Shown here: in pieces, positions 25,605 to 35,045 of the stretch
Numbering within the stretch: position 1 is the stretch's first letter
How the letters are laid out: the number at the start of each line of letters is the position of its first letter
NCBI RefSeq assembly: GCF_031846525.1
Contig: NZ_JAVRHM010000001.1
Coordinates: 530,784 to 594,783, forward strand
Origin: Autumnicola patrickiae
GTDB taxonomy: Bacteria; Bacteroidota; Bacteroidia; Flavobacteriales; Flavobacteriaceae
DNA length: 64,000 nt
Direction of reading: 5' to 3'
Program-made: the position numbers and the translations under genes
The notes under the pieces: model-generated
The model's database searches: none
Told to the model about the DNA's origin: nothing
The model's input: the letters and a program-made list of their open reading frames with translations, nothing else

Positions 25605-26357
25605 TTATTTACCCCCCCTCTCCTTTTCCTGATTTGTGGGCTTATATGAATAAATGTATTCAGTATTTTCATATCCCGGGTCATTCTCTTCCGGTAGCTT
25701 TTCAATGAAATTTCCGTTTTCATCAAAATGTTTCATAAAATCATCATTCTCTTCACTGTAACCAGGTCTCTCCCATTCATATTTAGGAGGCTTTGCAATT
25801 TTCTTCTTGTAAATAAAGGAAAGGGAAAATCCGGCGATTAGGCCCGACAAATGTCCTTCCCATGAAATTTCCGGATCTATTGGTGTTACATACCATAGCA
25901 TTCCTCCATAAAGAAAAACTACAATTAGAGAAAGTGCAATAAGTCTGTAGTGTTTAGAGAAAACACCTTTAAAAAATAGAAAAGATGCTAAAACGTATAT
26001 TATTCCACTTGCACCTATATGATTTGCTTCCCTACCGATAAGCCATGTCAACAATCCAGAAAAAAACATCCCCAGAAAAAGGACCTGCCAGCTAATCTTC
26101 CTGTAGAAGTAAAAAAGCGCCATGGAAAGAACAAATAAGGGAATGGTATTATTGAAGAGATGTTTTAGTCCGGAATGAATAAAAGGAGAGAAAATTATCC
26201 CTCTTAAGCCTTCCACCTTACCCGGTCTAACTCCAAAATTATTAAAATCGAAGCCAAATCTTATTTCGAACCAGAATACGATCCAAATGGCCAATACAAA
26301 AATAATAGGGTATCCTATTACTCCGGGAGAAAAGGTGAATGGGCTGGATTGTTTCAA
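25605..26357 (-). CDS. Rhomboid family intramembrane serine protease
   Basis: Inner-membrane protease that cleaves transmembrane substrates. The 250 residues have about six hydrophobic segments. Visible family motifs are KHLFNN in the second helix region, the catalytic serine in HIGASGIIYVLASF, and the catalytic histidine in WEGHLSGLIAGF. A hydrophilic acidic C-terminal tail (about 195-250) rich in E, D, N and Y follows. The start is a TTG codon (26355-26357); an in-frame TAA lies four codons upstream and no ATG is available before the membrane core. Substrate unknown. Confidence 0.92.
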   Translation of the reverse strand: MKQSSPFTFSPGVIGYPIIFVLAIWIVFWFEIRFGFDFNNFGVRPGKVEGLRGIIFSPFIHSGLKHLFNNTIPLFVLSMALFYFYRKISWQVLFLGMFFSGLLTWLIGREANHIGASGIIYVLASFLFFKGVFSKHYRLIALSLIVVFLYGGMLWYVTPIDPEISWEGHLSGLIAGFSLSFIYKKKIAKPPKYEWERPGYSEENDDFMKHFDENGNFIEKLPEENDPGYENTEYIYSYKPTNQEKERGGK

Positions 26358-26443
26358 AATTCTGTTTTAGCATCAATATTACAAAAAAGCAACCAAACCT
26401 TTTCCTTATGAAATGTTGTCATCATAATTCTTAATTTAGCCAA

Positions 26444-27718
26444 ATGAACAAACCATTAGCAGAACGATTAAGGCCACAGAAATTAGAAGATTATTTAAGC
26501 CAACAGCACCTTATAGGAGAGAAAGGCGCGCTAAAGCAACAACTTAAGCAGAGAATAATACCTTCCATGATTTTTTGGGGGCCTCCGGGAGTCGGAAAAA
26601 CCACGCTGGCTAATATAATTGCTGAAGAATCTCAGCGTCCTTTTTTTACTTTAAGTGCAATTAGTAGCGGAGTAAAAGATGTTAGAGAAATTATTGAAAA
26701 AGCTAAAAAAAGCGACGGACTTTTTACCACCAAAAGTCCAATCCTTTTTATAGATGAAATCCACCGTTTCAGCAAATCACAGCAGGATTCTCTATTAGGA
26801 GCAGTAGAGAAAGGTTGGGTTACCCTAATAGGAGCAACCACAGAAAATCCAAGTTTCGAAGTTATCTCTGCACTTCTATCCAGGTGCCAGGTATATATTT
26901 TAAAGCCGTTTACAAAAGAGGATCTTATAGCCTTACTTAAGCGTGCTATGAAAGAAGATTCTCTAATTGCTTCCAAAAATATCCAACTAAAAGAAACAGA
27001 GGCTCTGCTGCGATTAAGCGGAGGAGATGCCCGAAAACTCCTGAATATATTTGAGTTACTGGTGACTTCAGCTAAAAACGGAGTACAGATAACTAACGAT
27101 CTGGTCTTTGAAAAAGTTCAGCAAAATACTGTTCTCTATGACAAAACCGGGGAGCAACATTATGACATCGTTTCAGCATTTATAAAATCTATAAGGGGAA
27201 GTGATCCAAATGGCGCAGTATACTGGTTGGCTCGTATGATTGAAGGTGGTGAAGACGTTAAATTTATTGCCCGCAGACTGCTTATTCTGGCCAGTGAAGA
27301 TATTGGAAATGCAAATCCAACAGCCCTGGTTATTGCTAATAATACTTTCCAGGCCGTAAACACCATTGGCTATCCTGAAGCAAGGATAATTTTAAGCCAA
27401 TGCACTACCTACCTTGCTACATCCCCAAAAAGTAATGCAGCATACATGGCTATTAATAATGCCATAAGCCTTGTAAAGAAAACAGGAAATCTATCTGTTC
27501 CTATGGCGATTAGGAATGCCCCAACAAAATTAATGAAAGATCTAGGATACGGTGATAATTACAAGTATGCCCATAACTACGAAGGGAATTTTACGCAGGA
27601 AGAATTTTTGCCGCAAGAAATCAAAAACACCATAATCTATCAACCCGGGCAAAACCAACGGGAAAATTCCCAAAGGGAGTTTCTGAAAAAACGCTGGAAG
27701 AATAAATATAATTATTAG
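26444..27718 (+). CDS. rarA: Replication-associated recombination protein A, AAA+ ATPase
   Basis: MgsA/RarA/WRNIP1-type AAA+ ATPase that acts at stalled replication forks and resembles clamp-loader subunits. The 424 residues show Walker A GPPGVGKTTLANIIAEE, Walker B ILFIDEIHRFSKSQQDSLLG, the sensor 1 region TLIGATTENPSFEVISALLS, and the sensor 2 segment LRLSGGDARKLLNIFEL. The C-terminal MgsA tetramerisation region follows (AVYWLARMIEGGEDVKFIAR, ANPTALVIANN). Its stop codon overlaps by 4 nt the end of the convergent gene. Confidence 0.97.
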   Translation: MNKPLAERLRPQKLEDYLSQQHLIGEKGALKQQLKQRIIPSMIFWGPPGVGKTTLANIIAEESQRPFFTLSAISSGVKDVREIIEKAKKSDGLFTTKSPILFIDEIHRFSKSQQDSLLGAVEKGWVTLIGATTENPSFEVISALLSRCQVYILKPFTKEDLIALLKRAMKEDSLIASKNIQLKETEALLRLSGGDARKLLNIFELLVTSAKNGVQITNDLVFEKVQQNTVLYDKTGEQHYDIVSAFIKSIRGSDPNGAVYWLARMIEGGEDVKFIARRLLILASEDIGNANPTALVIANNTFQAVNTIGYPEARIILSQCTTYLATSPKSNAAYMAINNAISLVKKTGNLSVPMAIRNAPTKLMKDLGYGDNYKYAHNYEGNFTQEEFLPQEIKNTIIYQPGQNQRENSQREFLKKRWKNKYNY

Positions 27719-28560
27719 TCCTGAACCTCATAAACTGTCTTTATCATTTCATTTTTATTCTTGTCGAAATGCTCTACTACAAGATTTTCTTCTTTATCAA
27801 AATAGGCAAGTCCTTGTTTAGTAATTGAAGAATAAATATAATTCTCCTGTCCTTTAGATTTAATTAAGGATGCAAAAGGTTCTGCCATTCCTTTTTGAAA
27901 AAGGGAGTATCCAGAATCGCTCTTTTCAATAAAGTATACAGCATTATCCAGAATGTAGACTACTGCACTTTTTTCAGTTCCAGTTTCTGTTTTTTTAACT
28001 TCTATATCTTCGTCTTCCTGCTCTTCTGCCATGGCAGCTATCATATTCTCTTCCGGGGCTTGAGCAGCCACTTCTCCTTCCTGTTCGGCTTTGGGAGAAC
28101 TAATAGTTTCAGTAGCTATATTATCAGAGTCTTGCTGAAATTTATAATTAAATTCTTCAAAAGAATTAAAGGCATCCCTTAACGCATCATGATGCGCCCG
28201 TTTAAAATCTTTTTTTCGGCTTGAACCTTCACTAGAGCGGTAAACTACTTCTCCATTGCAATTTTCCAGAACCACCGTCAGTTTAGTGACAAAAAGATTA
28301 GAGTCATCTTTAACATCTGCATACAATGCCAGGCAACCATTCGCTTTTAAGTCGGATGGTTTTTGTTCAGATTTCATTGTGGCCTTAAAACCGTTCTTTT
28401 CAAAAAGAAATTTTGTCAGTGCGTTAAGCTGATATTCATCTGGAGCATTTAAGAATCCGAATGATTCCGGTACTACGACATATTTGTACTTGTTGAGATT
28501 TTGAGAATTAAGTGATGTAAAACTCAATATAAGAGCAATGCTAAAAATGGCAGTTTTCAT
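27715..28560 (-). CDS. Exported protein of unknown function
   Basis: A 281-residue protein with a signal peptide (KTAIFSIALILSFTSLNSQ, about 1-19). The N-terminal part (KYKYVVVPESFGFLNAPDEY, residues 25-45) and the following 100 residues look like a compact alpha/beta domain seen in exported proteins of flavobacteria. An acidic low-complexity linker is at about 150-195 (EGEVAAQAPEENMIAAMAEE), then a small C-terminal domain (VYILDNAVYFIEKSDSGYSL). I do not assign a function. It ends tail to tail with rarA and starts 56 nt after the DUF5723 gene, so it may share that transcript. Confidence 0.75.
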   Translation of the reverse strand: MKTAIFSIALILSFTSLNSQNLNKYKYVVVPESFGFLNAPDEYQLNALTKFLFEKNGFKATMKSEQKPSDLKANGCLALYADVKDDSNLFVTKLTVVLENCNGEVVYRSSEGSSRKKDFKRAHHDALRDAFNSFEEFNYKFQQDSDNIATETISSPKAEQEGEVAAQAPEENMIAAMAEEQEDEDIEVKKTETGTEKSAVVYILDNAVYFIEKSDSGYSLFQKGMAEPFASLIKSKGQENYIYSSITKQGLAYFDKEENLVVEHFDKNKNEMIKTVYEVQD

Positions 28561-28616
28561 ATAAATATATTTGTTAAGAACAAAAATTCACCAACAAGAG
28601 TATAATTTGATAAAGC

Positions 28617-30035
28617 TTATTGTGTTGATCTGTCATCAAAAATAAATTGCATACCCAATTGCAGGGAAGTGCTGTTAGCTTTTGCGAAATTAGCAAATCC
28701 AAGCAAATTATTTGCTGCAAGATAAATATTAAAACTTCCAAAAGTTCTATGTGCCATTAATCCGATGTTGGTAAAAGAATAATCATCAATAGTATATGCT
28801 GCACGAAAACCAAATTTCTCGGTTATAAGTTTATCGTAATATGCGGCCATGGAAGGTGTTATCCCTTTGGGCCGGCTAACCCCTGAAAGTAAGAGTCCAA
28901 TTGCATTCATATATCTTACCTCCTCTACGAGACGATAATTACAAGGCAGGAAAGCTCTTCCAAACCCAAACTCCATCGTAGTATTAAATTTAATGGGTCG
29001 CCAGGTAACGTAGGATTCATTTAAGGTCTCGTCCTGCAGATTCGCATCAACTTCATCTTCAAAAAGGTCCCAGTAAGGTATTGCGCCGGTGTTCTCTTGC
29101 TCAGGGAATAAAGGTTCAATACCTTGAGTTTCATAACTGCCGTAATAGCGATAATTCTCTACATCTGTACGCTGAAACATCATTCCAATATCCTGCACTG
29201 CACCTGTAACAATAAATTGCTCGTTCACCTTATAAGTTGCGCCAAGATCTAATCCCATACCAATATTCCCCCCCAACATCGATCTTTTCAGCAAATCTGC
29301 AGCAGCCTGATCTACAGTATTATCCTGTTCATCTCTTAAACTGGCAAATCCCGAAGTGTTTACGACAACATCAATATCTGAGGCAGTTTGCCTGTAAAAA
29401 CCATTGCCTCCCTCGTTAAGAGTGGTTGTAAAGGTTCCCTGATTATCTGTACTCTCGACATTAAAAATACCGGAATAGATCTTAGCCCTTGCTCCAATTG
29501 TAAGTTTATTGTTCAGTTTGTGATTAAGACCAACGTGATAAACCGTTAATACTTCAGCAGTAAAAGAAGCCTGGGAAAAATCAAAAGGCTGATTTATGTA
29601 ATTGGTATTCCCTTCATTTACTAAAACAGCAAGATCTTTAGGAAAATATGAAAAAATATCCATTTCCTGATAGATCCCAGCCGAAAGATAATTACGCCTA
29701 TTAAGCCTCCAACCAAGGGATAAGATTTCTAACTGCTCATTTGCGGCAAAGTAATCTCTATGGGTAAGGCTACGGATGGCCTTTCTTACCCGTAGATTCA
29801 CATTTGGGTTGGAATCATCAAAAATATCAAAAGCTGTGACCCCGGTAGATCCAATGGAAAAGTGAATTTGTGAAAAAAAAGGGATACCAAAGTGCCCACG
29901 AAAGTTAATTTCTGCACCAGGATTACTCATTAGAGTTTGTGGAAGAGCATCTACATTATAGAGTAAAGGTTTGTTTTGGGCAAATAAGGAAAAGTGTATT
30001 AAAATGAAAAAAAAAAAGAAAATCGAAACCCGCAT
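28617..30035 (-). CDS. DUF5723-type outer-membrane barrel protein
   Basis: A 472-residue exported protein with a long hydrophobic signal peptide (SIFFFFFILIHFSLFAQ, about 4-20). Alternating aromatic strands follow (FGIPFFSQIHFSIGSTGVTA, YDLGATYKV-like, ending SLQLGMQFIFDD), as in outer-membrane beta barrels with a PorV/FadL-like look. The opening part (NVDALPQTLMSNPGAEINFR) resembles the Bacteroidota family DUF5723, from memory. It starts 2 nt after the stop of a small lipoprotein gene, so the two are certainly coupled. Function unknown. Confidence 0.75.
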   Translation of the reverse strand: MRVSIFFFFFILIHFSLFAQNKPLLYNVDALPQTLMSNPGAEINFRGHFGIPFFSQIHFSIGSTGVTAFDIFDDSNPNVNLRVRKAIRSLTHRDYFAANEQLEILSLGWRLNRRNYLSAGIYQEMDIFSYFPKDLAVLVNEGNTNYINQPFDFSQASFTAEVLTVYHVGLNHKLNNKLTIGARAKIYSGIFNVESTDNQGTFTTTLNEGGNGFYRQTASDIDVVVNTSGFASLRDEQDNTVDQAAADLLKRSMLGGNIGMGLDLGATYKVNEQFIVTGAVQDIGMMFQRTDVENYRYYGSYETQGIEPLFPEQENTGAIPYWDLFEDEVDANLQDETLNESYVTWRPIKFNTTMEFGFGRAFLPCNYRLVEEVRYMNAIGLLLSGVSRPKGITPSMAAYYDKLITEKFGFRAAYTIDDYSFTNIGLMAHRTFGSFNIYLAANNLLGFANFAKANSTSLQLGMQFIFDDRSTQ

Positions 30036-30037
30036 AG

Positions 30038-30592
30038 CTAAAACTCAAACTTGAAAAGTCCCTTAGAAGCAAATTCAAGATCACCTGTAAAATCTTCTTG
30101 ATTTGTCTGGACTTCAAGCTCGACAACCATAATAATTGAATTCTTCACTTGCTCAATCCTATCTGCTCCCATCACTTCAATTCTTTCGGTTGATACCGGA
30201 TTATCAGAACCCCCAGGAGAAATCGGATAAATTATGCTAAACTGCTTTCTCCCCGAAGCTGATAAAAAATGTACTCTGCTAACAAAAGCCTGAGGAAAGG
30301 TATTGATATTTCGGAAATAAAACTCTACAGAATTTAAATCATTTTGAATATAATCATCATCTAAGAATTCCAACCTTACAGTATCTCTTATTACTGTCTT
30401 CAATTCTTTAGTAACAGGGTCTACAAAATCAGATTCCTCTACTTTATAAAGCACAAGATTCGATTGGATATCCGGACTAAGAACAATATCGTTTGCCTGA
30501 TTAAAATCTACATCTTTTACACAGCCAACATAAGCGAACATCGCACAACAGAAAAAAAGCACTTTCAATAAACCTGCGTTCCTCTTCTTCAT
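30038..30592 (-). CDS. Small lipoprotein paired with DUF5723 barrel
   Basis: A 184-residue protein with a lipoprotein signal peptide ending in a lipobox (FAYVGC, cysteine at about 24). The mature part is beta-rich (NSVEFYFRNINTFPQAFVSR and RIEQVKNSIIMVVELEVQTN). No family recognised. The gene ends 2 nt before the barrel gene, suggesting that the two products work together at the outer membrane; this is inference from position. Confidence 0.75.
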   Translation of the reverse strand: MKKRNAGLLKVLFFCCAMFAYVGCVKDVDFNQANDIVLSPDIQSNLVLYKVEESDFVDPVTKELKTVIRDTVRLEFLDDDYIQNDLNSVEFYFRNINTFPQAFVSRVHFLSASGRKQFSIIYPISPGGSDNPVSTERIEVMGADRIEQVKNSIIMVVELEVQTNQEDFTGDLEFASKGLFKFEF

Positions 30593-30644
30593 AGCATTCT
30601 GAGCTCTAGAATAATGTGAAGCGAACTTAACAAAAGTTTAGGGT

Positions 30645-31334
30645 TTACAAAAACTTAACAAGGTCTTTTAACGTTTGAATTTGTCTTATGTCGGAAATTT
30701 CTGATGACCTATAATAGTCAAAATATATAGATTGTAAGCCATATTTTTCAGATCCCAAAATATCAGCTTCATAATTATCTCCTATCATTACTGAATTAAT
30801 AGCAGTAGCTCCGGCTTTTTCTAAAGCTATTTTAAAGATAAGTAAATGTGGTTTCTTAACTCCTGCTTCTTCAGAAGTAGTAATCGTATGAAAAAATTCA
30901 GCAATACCAGAAGTAGCCATTTTCTTACGTTGCACCTCCTCAAATCCATTCGTAATGATGTGCAGTTTATACTTCCTCTTAAGGTACTGAAGTATTTCCA
31001 GTGTTCCGTCCAACAAATGTTTATTTCGGGGCAAAAAATCAATATAATCCTTTGAAAGACCATAAATTACATCATCTGATGTTGTATATTTTAAAGAATC
31101 AAAGCTATCTTTTAACCTGCCATAGCGTAAAATTTCCTTGGACACTCTGTTATCCCTATACAATTCCCAATATTTCAGGTTTACTTTTATATAAACCTCC
31201 ATAAACTCCTCGAGTTTTAAAGATATATTCCACTTTTTAAATATCTCCAAAAATGTAAGGCTGGAATTTTTATCAAAATCCCATAATGTGTGATCCAGAT
31301 CAAAAAACACATGCTCTATCTTATTTAATTTCAT
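30645..31334 (-). CDS. yjjG: HAD-family pyrimidine nucleotidase, YjjG type
   Basis: Haloacid-dehalogenase hydrolase that probably dephosphorylates nucleoside monophosphates, including non-canonical pyrimidines. The 229 residues carry motif I DLDHTLWD near residues 12-19 and motif II HIITNGFEEVQ. The motif III lysine lies in GVKKPHLLIFKIAL and motif IV is VMIGDNYEADILGS; a helical cap lies between I and II. The DHTLWDF variant fits the YjjG/YfnB subfamily. The ATG at 31332-31334 overlaps the end of the upstream deacetylase-like gene by 14 nt. Confidence 0.88.
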   Translation of the reverse strand: MKLNKIEHVFFDLDHTLWDFDKNSSLTFLEIFKKWNISLKLEEFMEVYIKVNLKYWELYRDNRVSKEILRYGRLKDSFDSLKYTTSDDVIYGLSKDYIDFLPRNKHLLDGTLEILQYLKRKYKLHIITNGFEEVQRKKMATSGIAEFFHTITTSEEAGVKKPHLLIFKIALEKAGATAINSVMIGDNYEADILGSEKYGLQSIYFDYYRSSEISDIRQIQTLKDLVKFL

Positions 31335-32610
31335 AGATCAATTTTAGCAATTTGTAATTCGTTTCTGCATCAGCATATTCCGAGAAGTCCTGGTTCCTAA
31401 AAATTGCCCTGAATTTGCCACCCACTTCCCGCACCTGTTTCAAAGCCTTATTTACATCCCCAAAAGCTTTCTCCGGCTTCTCATTCTCGAAAATACCCGA
31501 ATTGAAGACATATGGATGAACCAGTAACGGAGTAGTGACTTCCATATTAATATCGTAGAAAAGAAAAGGTGTACAGGTTCCGGCTCTAAATCCAAGCGCA
31601 TCAGGATAACCCATAGAAAAGTCATTCTTAACCTCCAGTTCGACCAGATTATTATAATTTTCTGGAAGAGAGAGATCGTGACTGGAATTAAGAGAGTATT
31701 CCAGGGAACTATGAATGATGTTTTCCATTCTCAGTTTTTCCATTCTAAGGATTTTCATATTTCGAACTCCATAGTATCCCTGAAGCAATCCAACTTTAGC
31801 ATAATCCCCCACATATTTGATCACCGATCTATACGGAATGCGGTTGTGATTAATATTTCTGTCATGAATTGTAAAATCGCTTAATTGAAACATGAAGTAC
31901 ATCTTCAGTTTATGCTCTTTTATAAGGGCTATTAAATCTTCAAAAATATTGAAAGGATCATTCTTGATTTTAAAAGCGACTTTAAGCCTATCGAAAACTT
32001 TAGTTAAATTAAGCCTGAAGAAGTCCCGTTGCATTCCAGCTATACTTCTTAGAATACCCTTGTTTTTATAACCGAAAACATGTTCTACGGCTATGATAGC
32101 ATTAGATGAGAATTCACGGTGAACCACTTCCATATTGGGAAATCTTTCCTCAAGGACGCTCTGAAATTTTAAAGCCCATTTATCCACTACGGGAGAGTTA
32201 AGAAATCCTTTCTGATAAGCAAGGCTTTCTGCTACAGGAAACCGTTCTGCCTCGTCCTTTACGTGCGGAACGTACTCTTCGTACCTGCTCAAAAGAAAAA
32301 ATGAAGATGCAAAAATATCAAAAGGCAAAGCGCTCATCTCAGAAACCGGAAAAAAACAAACAGAATCTTCCCATGGCAAAACTTTCACTTCAACTTCAGA
32401 AAAACCCTGCTCCATTAGCAAATCAACTTTCTGAAAAAATAATTCATTCCCTAGAGCTTGTTTTCCATACGACAGTTTCATCCCGTCATGGGCAATAAAT
32501 TCTTCTATTTTGGAGGTGAATTTTATCGATATACCTAAAACCCCCGTACATATATGCTTAAAAATATAAATAATGCGGGGCGTGATCTTTTGGGTATAGA
32601 TGAGTAGCAT
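31321..32610 (-). CDS. Polysaccharide deacetylase-like protein (DUF7033 type)
   Basis: A 429-residue protein taken from ATG 32608-32610 (MLLIYTQKITPRIIYIFKHI), which is how relatives begin; an 11-codon longer frame would overlap radC. The middle and end resemble the Bacteroidota 'polysaccharide deacetylase family' proteins: an N-terminal domain, then a TIM-barrel-like part. The segment FSMGYPDALGFRAGTCTPFL with FYDIN is the characteristic block. As I remember relatives, the block before it has a histidine motif like HPS; here LLQGYYG stands there, so catalytic activity is uncertain. It overlaps yjjG by 14 nt. Confidence 0.7.
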   Translation of the reverse strand: MLLIYTQKITPRIIYIFKHICTGVLGISIKFTSKIEEFIAHDGMKLSYGKQALGNELFFQKVDLLMEQGFSEVEVKVLPWEDSVCFFPVSEMSALPFDIFASSFFLLSRYEEYVPHVKDEAERFPVAESLAYQKGFLNSPVVDKWALKFQSVLEERFPNMEVVHREFSSNAIIAVEHVFGYKNKGILRSIAGMQRDFFRLNLTKVFDRLKVAFKIKNDPFNIFEDLIALIKEHKLKMYFMFQLSDFTIHDRNINHNRIPYRSVIKYVGDYAKVGLLQGYYGVRNMKILRMEKLRMENIIHSSLEYSLNSSHDLSLPENYNNLVELEVKNDFSMGYPDALGFRAGTCTPFLFYDINMEVTTPLLVHPYVFNSGIFENEKPEKAFGDVNKALKQVREVGGKFRAIFRNQDFSEYADAETNYKLLKLIYEIK

Positions 32611-32620
32611 GCATGAAAAT

Positions 32621-33319
32621 TTAGAGGAGACCTTCGTCTGCAAAGCTAAAGTAGGATTTTTCAGTTACAATAATATGATCCAGCACCTTTATGTCCAAAC
32701 TTTCAGAGGCTGTTTTTAATTTTTTGGTTAGTTGCTTATCAGCCTCACTGGGATTAAGATTACCAGAGGGGTGATTGTGAGCAAGAATAATAGCAGTAGC
32801 TCCTAGTTCCAGCGCCTTTCTTAAGGTTATCCTCACATCTACCAGAGTACCTGTAATCCCTCCCTTACTTAACTGAAGTTGATCAAGCACCTTATTAGAA
32901 TTATTAAGATATACTATCCAAAATTCTTCATGTGGTAATTCTCCAATTATCGGCTGCATTAATTCAAAAACAGAATTGCTGGATGTGATTTTTTTTCTTT
33001 CCAACGCTTCCTCTACCCTTCTTCTTCTTCCGAGTTCCAAAGCAGCGACGATAGTAATAGCTTTGGCTGTGCCAATGCCTTTAAACTCACAAAGCTGGGA
33101 TATATTTAAGCGACCGAGTTCACTAAGGTTATTTTTTGTGGAAGCCAGAATTCGCTTGCTCAATTCGACAGCACTTTCATCCCTGTTCCCGGATCCAATA
33201 AGAATAGCTATAAGTTCTGAATCACTTAAGCTTACCCTGCCTTTCTGAAGTAATTTCTCCCGCGGACGGTCGCCCTCGGCCCAATTTTTTATACTAAATG
33301 TTTCACGTTCCCTGGCCAT
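32621..33319 (-). CDS. radC: RadC family JAB-domain protein
   Basis: RadC/YeeS-type protein of uncertain function, historically linked with DNA repair. The 232 residues from ATG 33317-33319 have an N-terminal helix-hairpin-helix part (LNISQLCEFKGIGTAKAITI). The C-terminal MPN/JAB1 metal site is intact: HNHPSGNLNPSEAD gives HxH, then S and D. A start four codons upstream is also possible. It is 10 nt upstream of the deacetylase-like gene and probably heads that operon. Confidence 0.92.
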   Translation of the reverse strand: MARERETFSIKNWAEGDRPREKLLQKGRVSLSDSELIAILIGSGNRDESAVELSKRILASTKNNLSELGRLNISQLCEFKGIGTAKAITIVAALELGRRRRVEEALERKKITSSNSVFELMQPIIGELPHEEFWIVYLNNSNKVLDQLQLSKGGITGTLVDVRITLRKALELGATAIILAHNHPSGNLNPSEADKQLTKKLKTASESLDIKVLDHIIVTEKSYFSFADEGLL

Positions 33320-33378
33320 TGTAAAATACAAGATAAAAAATGCTTTTATTTTTACCGCACCAAATCACTGAAAATGAA

Positions 33379-34737
33379 TTATTTGTTCACCCAGCTCTTT
33401 ACTTCGTCAAAATTTAATCCGCCATAATTACCACTACTCATTAGAAGAAGTACAGAATTCTTCAGCTCCAATTCCCTTAAAGCTGTATGTAGTCGGGCTG
33501 GATCGATAAAAACCTTAATGTTGGGGTTTTTAAATGCTGAAGCAATTTGTTTTTCAGAAATAGATTCCAGCTTCTTTATTTTTACAGCTTCAGGCGAGTA
33601 AAAAACCATAACTTCATCAGCAGCGTTCAGACTGCCTTCATATTGTTTTAGAAAATCAGCATTTAAGCTGCTGTATGTATGTAATTCTAAACATGCCACT
33701 ACCTTTCGGGACGAAAACTGTTCTTTTACAGCTATTGTAGTAGCTTTAACTTTTGAAGGACTATGTGCAAAATCTTTAAAAATAACAGCCGATTGAGATT
33801 CAGCTATTTTTTCTAATCTTTTAGATGCTCCTTTAAAAGTAGCAATGGCCTCATAAAAATCTGCTTCATCCACCCCCATGTGCTGGCAAATCCACTTAGC
33901 ACCTGCAAGATTATTCAGATTATGCTTCCCAAAAATTTCAAGAGGCATATTCCCTTCCGGAGTATTTAATATTGTCTTTCCTGCTTCTATAGAATATTCC
34001 GGAGTTCGGTAAGCATGTTTTCTTATAGGATTCTTTGTTTCCTCTGCAATTCTTTGCAATTCCGTATCCTCTTCATTATAGACCAGGATTCCGCCATTGA
34101 CAATAGAATCAACAAATATTCCAAATTGTTCAACATAACCCTTATAATCAGGAAATACGTTTATATGATCCCAGGCTATTCCGCTGAGTAAGGCAATATT
34201 AGGCTGATACAAATGGAATTTAGGCCTCCTGTCTATTGGAGAAGATAAATATTCGTCTCCCTCTATAACAATAAAATCATTATCCTCTGTTAAATGCACA
34301 GAATTTGCATAACCGTCCAAAGCTGCACCCACCATATAATCCACGGTTTTGTCGTGATAATGCATCACATGAAGAATCATAGAGGTGATGCTGGTTTTAC
34401 CATGCGATCCTCCTATAACAACCCTTGTCTTATTTTTAGACTGTTCAAAAAGAAATTCAGGATAGGAAAATATTTGAAGTCCGAGTTCTCTGGCTTTTAC
34501 CAATTCAGGATTATCCTCTTTTGCATGCATGCCGAGAATAACAGCATCCAGATCTGAATTAATTTTGGATGGAAACCAGCCTTCATCTTTGGGCAAAATA
34601 TTCTTCTCCTGAAGTTTAGATTTAGAAGGCTCGAAGATAGCATCGTCACTACCTGTAATCTCGTGTCCTTTTTCTTTTAATGCTATTGCCAAAGCGTGCA
34701 TGGCACTACCGCCAACAGCGATAAAATGAAGTTTCAT
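33379..34737 (-). CDS. mpl: UDP-MurNAc:L-Ala-gamma-D-Glu-meso-DAP ligase (Mpl-type Mur ligase)
   Basis: Cytoplasmic ligase that reattaches recovered murein tripeptide to UDP-MurNAc in peptidoglycan recycling. The 452 residues begin MKLHFIAVGGSAMHALAIAL with the Rossmann-like N-terminal domain. The ATP-binding P-loop is IGGSHGKTSITSMI at about residue 107. The Mur central signatures are IVIEGDEYLSSPIDRRPKF and LSGIAWDHINVFPDY, and the C-terminal domain has FKDFAHSPSKVKATTIAVKE. The EGDEYLSSP form distinguishes Mpl from MurC, as I recall the families. It has an exact -7 box 15 nt upstream. Confidence 0.9.
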   Translation of the reverse strand: MKLHFIAVGGSAMHALAIALKEKGHEITGSDDAIFEPSKSKLQEKNILPKDEGWFPSKINSDLDAVILGMHAKEDNPELVKARELGLQIFSYPEFLFEQSKNKTRVVIGGSHGKTSITSMILHVMHYHDKTVDYMVGAALDGYANSVHLTEDNDFIVIEGDEYLSSPIDRRPKFHLYQPNIALLSGIAWDHINVFPDYKGYVEQFGIFVDSIVNGGILVYNEEDTELQRIAEETKNPIRKHAYRTPEYSIEAGKTILNTPEGNMPLEIFGKHNLNNLAGAKWICQHMGVDEADFYEAIATFKGASKRLEKIAESQSAVIFKDFAHSPSKVKATTIAVKEQFSSRKVVACLELHTYSSLNADFLKQYEGSLNAADEVMVFYSPEAVKIKKLESISEKQIASAFKNPNIKVFIDPARLHTALRELELKNSVLLLMSSGNYGGLNFDEVKSWVNK

Positions 34738-34752
34738 AAAAACAATTTTCTA

Positions 34753-34760
34753 CAAATGTA
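34753..34760 (-). promoter_or_regulatory. -7 box of mpl
   Basis: Minus-strand TACATTTG (34760 down to 34753) matches TAnnTTTG exactly and lies 15 nt before the mpl ATG. No convincing -33 TTG is at the expected distance. Confidence 0.45.
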
Positions 34761-35045
34761 ATTTAATAAATTTTTGATAAATAATCATGGTTGAAAAAAG
34801 CTGAATTAAAAATCGTCTATAGAAGCAACTGTTAATAAAACCTGATAAATAGTTTTGCTATTTGAGCGCACCATTTAACCTCATTTGTTATACAAAATCG
34901 TACGATAAAAACTGTCTCAAATATTAATATTTGTTAAACCCGCGACAATTTCATTCCATATTGTTAAAAATTATTCCAATATTTGTGCTTAATTAAAAAG
35001 TCATTTTAAACCTTAAACCAATAGTTGAATTTTAACACCTAGCCT
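34761..35045. other. Intergenic region between divergent mpl and the surface-module operon
   Basis: AT-rich, with no open frame of note. It should hold the promoter of the large type IX substrate gene. AATATTTG strings at about 34924 and 34978 match seven of eight positions of the -7 box, and the first lies inside the palindrome CAAATATTAATATTTG. No confident promoter or operator can be named. Confidence 0.4.

Noticed and set aside
25584..25611. AT-only inverted repeat TAAATAAAAA/TTTTTATTTA between rlmB and the rhomboid gene
   Set aside because: No G-C pairs in the arms and it overlaps the rhomboid stop codon; too weak to call a terminator.
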